This document shows positions 62,723 through 64,000 of a stretch of 64,000 bases of DNA, piece after piece. The position numbers and the translations under genes are program-made. Origin of the DNA: Lachnospiraceae bacterium (GTDB lineage Bacteria; Bacillota; Clostridia; Lachnospirales; Lachnospiraceae); assembly GCA_017634455.1 (NCBI GenBank), contig JAGBNK010000008.1, forward strand, positions 62,001 to 126,000. The letters are read 5' to 3'. Position 1 is the stretch's first letter. The number at the start of each line of letters is the position of its first letter. The notes under the pieces were generated by a model. It did no database searches, had not been told where the DNA came from, and was given only the letters and a program-made list of their open reading frames with translations.

Positions 62723-62777
62723 TTTATTTCCTCCAAAATTAACAAGGCCCAGAAGGCCTTGTTATAAAACTCATTAA

Positions 62778-63920
62778 TTAGTTCAATCCAAATAATTCTT
62801 CAAGCTTATGCTCATCAATATCAGGACCGATTACTACAAGTCTACCTGTGTAATCAGGCTCTCCCTGTCTAATTTCATACTCGCCATCAACCAGGTCAAA
62901 GTAAATCCATGTGCCATCTGTAGATGGAACCATTCCCTTTGCTCTTAAGATATCGCCATATTCATCTGTCTCAACGAAAGCCTTGAGGGCATGTTCAATA
63001 GTAGACTTCTCAAATACATGTGGAGTCTCCTTACCCCAGCTTGTAAATACATCATCTGCATGATGATGGTGATGATCATGGCATCCACAAGTACAATTCT
63101 CATCATGTACATGATGATGTTCATGCTCTTCATGGTCATGATGATGGTGCTCATGCTCATCATGGTCATGGTGATGCTCGTGCTCATCATGGTCATGGTG
63201 ATGGTCATGCTCATCGTGGTCATGGTGGTGTTCATGCTCATCATGGTCATGATGATGATGGTGCTCATGCTCGTGCTCTTCCTCATGATGCTTAGCCTCA
63301 GCCATTAATTTATATTCTAAGTTATCCTGTCCCTCAATTACCTTGAGAATATTCTCTCCAGCAAGCTCATCCCATGCAGTTGTAATAATTGCAGCCTTTG
63401 GATTAAGCTCCTGAATCTTCTTCACGCAGAATTCCAACTGATCTGATGTAGCCTTCTGTGTTCTTGACAATACAACAGTTGTAGCATACTCAATCTGGTT
63501 ATTGAAGAATTCACCAAATGCCTTCATCTGCTTAGAAGCCTTCAGTGCATTAACAACTGTAACCAAAGCATTAACCTTCACATCGTGTGACTCTTCCAAA
63601 TCAATAACAGATGTCATTACATCGCTAAGCTTACCAACTCCAGATGGCTCGATAATAATCCTGTCTGGATGATATGTATCTAATACTTCCTGTAAGTTCT
63701 TGGCAAAATCTCCTACCAAAGTACAGCAGATGCAACCTGAATTCAATTCAGAGATTGTAATTCCAGCATCCTTTAAGAATCCACCGTCAATACCAACTTC
63801 ACCAAATTCATTTTCAATAAGAACAACATTCTCGCCCTTATAGACTTCATCAATCATCTTCTTGATAAATGTTGTTTTTCCAGCTCCCAAAAAACCTGAT
63901 ATAATATCTACCTTTGTCAT
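62778..63920 (-). CDS. CobW/ZNG1-type GTPase with a His-rich metal-binding tract
   Basis: The protein has 380 residues. P-loop GFLGAGKTTFI is at 9-19. The CxCC metal motif is GCICCTLVGDF (about 62-72), essential in zinc-transfer GTPases. A tract of about 75 residues rich in His, Asp and Glu (about 213-290, repeats such as HDHDEHEHHHDHDEH) ends with CTCGC. The C-terminal CobW-C domain follows. The protein likely stores and delivers zinc or another metal. It is adjacent to a second G3E GTPase and follows the putative argS by about 24 bp. Confidence 0.9.
   Translation of the reverse strand: MTKVDIISGFLGAGKTTFIKKMIDEVYKGENVVLIENEFGEVGIDGGFLKDAGITISELNSGCICCTLVGDFAKNLQEVLDTYHPDRIIIEPSGVGKLSDVMTSVIDLEESHDVKVNALVTVVNALKASKQMKAFGEFFNNQIEYATTVVLSRTQKATSDQLEFCVKKIQELNPKAAIITTAWDELAGENILKVIEGQDNLEYKLMAEAKHHEEEHEHEHHHHHDHDEHEHHHDHDEHDHHHDHDEHEHHHDHDEHEHHHHDHEEHEHHHVHDENCTCGCHDHHHHHADDVFTSWGKETPHVFEKSTIEHALKAFVETDEYGDILRAKGMVPSTDGTWIYFDLVDGEYEIRQGEPDYTGRLVVIGPDIDEHKLEELFGLN
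63052..63297 (-). repeat. In-frame repeats coding the His/Asp/Glu tract
   Basis: Units of about 24-30 bases built from CATGATGGTGCTCATGCTCAT-like segments (less than 20 identical in a row) repeat six to eight times within the CobW gene. All stay in frame, so length change by slippage is possible. It is not a CRISPR array: there are no unique spacers. Confidence 0.8.
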
Positions 63921-63944
63921 GATACATTCCTTCTTTCTAAAAAA

Positions 63945-64000
63945 TTACATTCTCTCAGGTGCCTCAAAACCTAATAAGTCAATACATACTTCAAGAGTCT
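63945..64000 (-). CDS. argS: 3' end of a probable arginyl-tRNA synthetase gene
   Basis: Only the last 17 codons are in the window, ending TLEVCIDLLGFEAPERM. ArgRS proteins characteristically end with a helix and PERM or PEKM, so argS is the likely identity. The assignment rests on this tail only. Confidence 0.55.
   Translation of the reverse strand, partial: TLEVCIDLLGFEAPERM

Noticed and set aside
63052-63297. Short repeated units that resemble a CRISPR array
   Set aside because: They are an in-frame coding repeat for a His-rich tract of the CobW gene. There are no unique spacers and no cas genes nearby.
1-64000. rRNA or tRNA genes and insertion sequences
   Set aside because: I looked in all gaps over 80 bases and saw no tRNA cloverleaf, CCA ends, rRNA or transposase-like frames.

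Overview
The window looks like chromosome from a motile, low-GC member of the Lachnospiraceae (Butyrivibrio / Pseudobutyrivibrio / Roseburia type). This rests on a Firmicute-style fla/che operon placed directly after codY, a FliY-type (CheC+FliN) switch protein, DUF5716/DUF5717-type proteins that I associate with that family, and AT-rich promoters with TTGACA/TATAAT-like boxes. The genus is inference. Nearly every gene is on the minus strand; only two genes (37.5 kb and 52.2 kb) are on plus. I saw no rRNA, tRNA, CRISPR array, transposase or integrase.

Layout, in transcription direction (high to low coordinate). 63.9-59.1 kb: the 3' end of a probable argS, a His-rich CobW GTPase, a GTPase fused to a TIGR03943-type domain, and an NfnAB/GltA-like oxidoreductase pair. 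59-54.9 kb: a small accessory stretch with an acyltransferase, a HigB/HigA toxin-antitoxin pair, an orphan LPD3-like protein, an XRE regulator and a secreted lipase. 54.8-52.2 kb: a polyprenyl-phosphate sugar transferase and a divergent PLP enzyme. 52.1-42.96 kb: one five-gene operon encoding a DUF5717 giant, an Hsp70-like DUF5716 protein, a TPR protein, a membrane coiled-coil protein and a protein with a cyclic-nucleotide-binding-like fold. Its function is unknown to me. 42.8-34 kb: a polyphosphate-polymerase-like/DUF4956 pair, gltX, a UvrD-family helicase, a DUF1292 gene, a GH13 debranching-enzyme homologue that has lost its catalytic residues, a DUF5662 protein and trpS. 33.8-27.9 kb: comM, dprA, topA and codY.

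27.6 kb to 1 is the flagellar operon: flgB flgC fliE fliF fliG fliH fliI fliJ motE-like fliK flgD TIGR02530 flgE, then an interruption, then motA motB fliL fliM fliY cheY fliO fliP fliQ fliR flhB flhA flhF (the last cut by the window edge). It has a sigma-A-type promoter in front of flgB and CodY-box-like sites upstream.

The most interesting region is the interruption at 11.1-15.5 kb. Just after a terminator that closes flgE lies a more AT-rich cassette: an XRE repressor, a radical-SAM/SPASM enzyme, a 50-residue peptide gene too short for usual gene callers, a compact cytosolic subtilase, and a peptide-exporter-type ABC protein. This reads as an undescribed ribosomally made, post-translationally modified peptide (RiPP) system. 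Between the peptide gene and the protease is a strong intrinsic terminator that also contains a 9-codon ORF ending in an ATGA overlap with the protease start. Behind the cassette, motA appears to have gained its own promoter. The flbD/swrD gene often found at this spot is absent.
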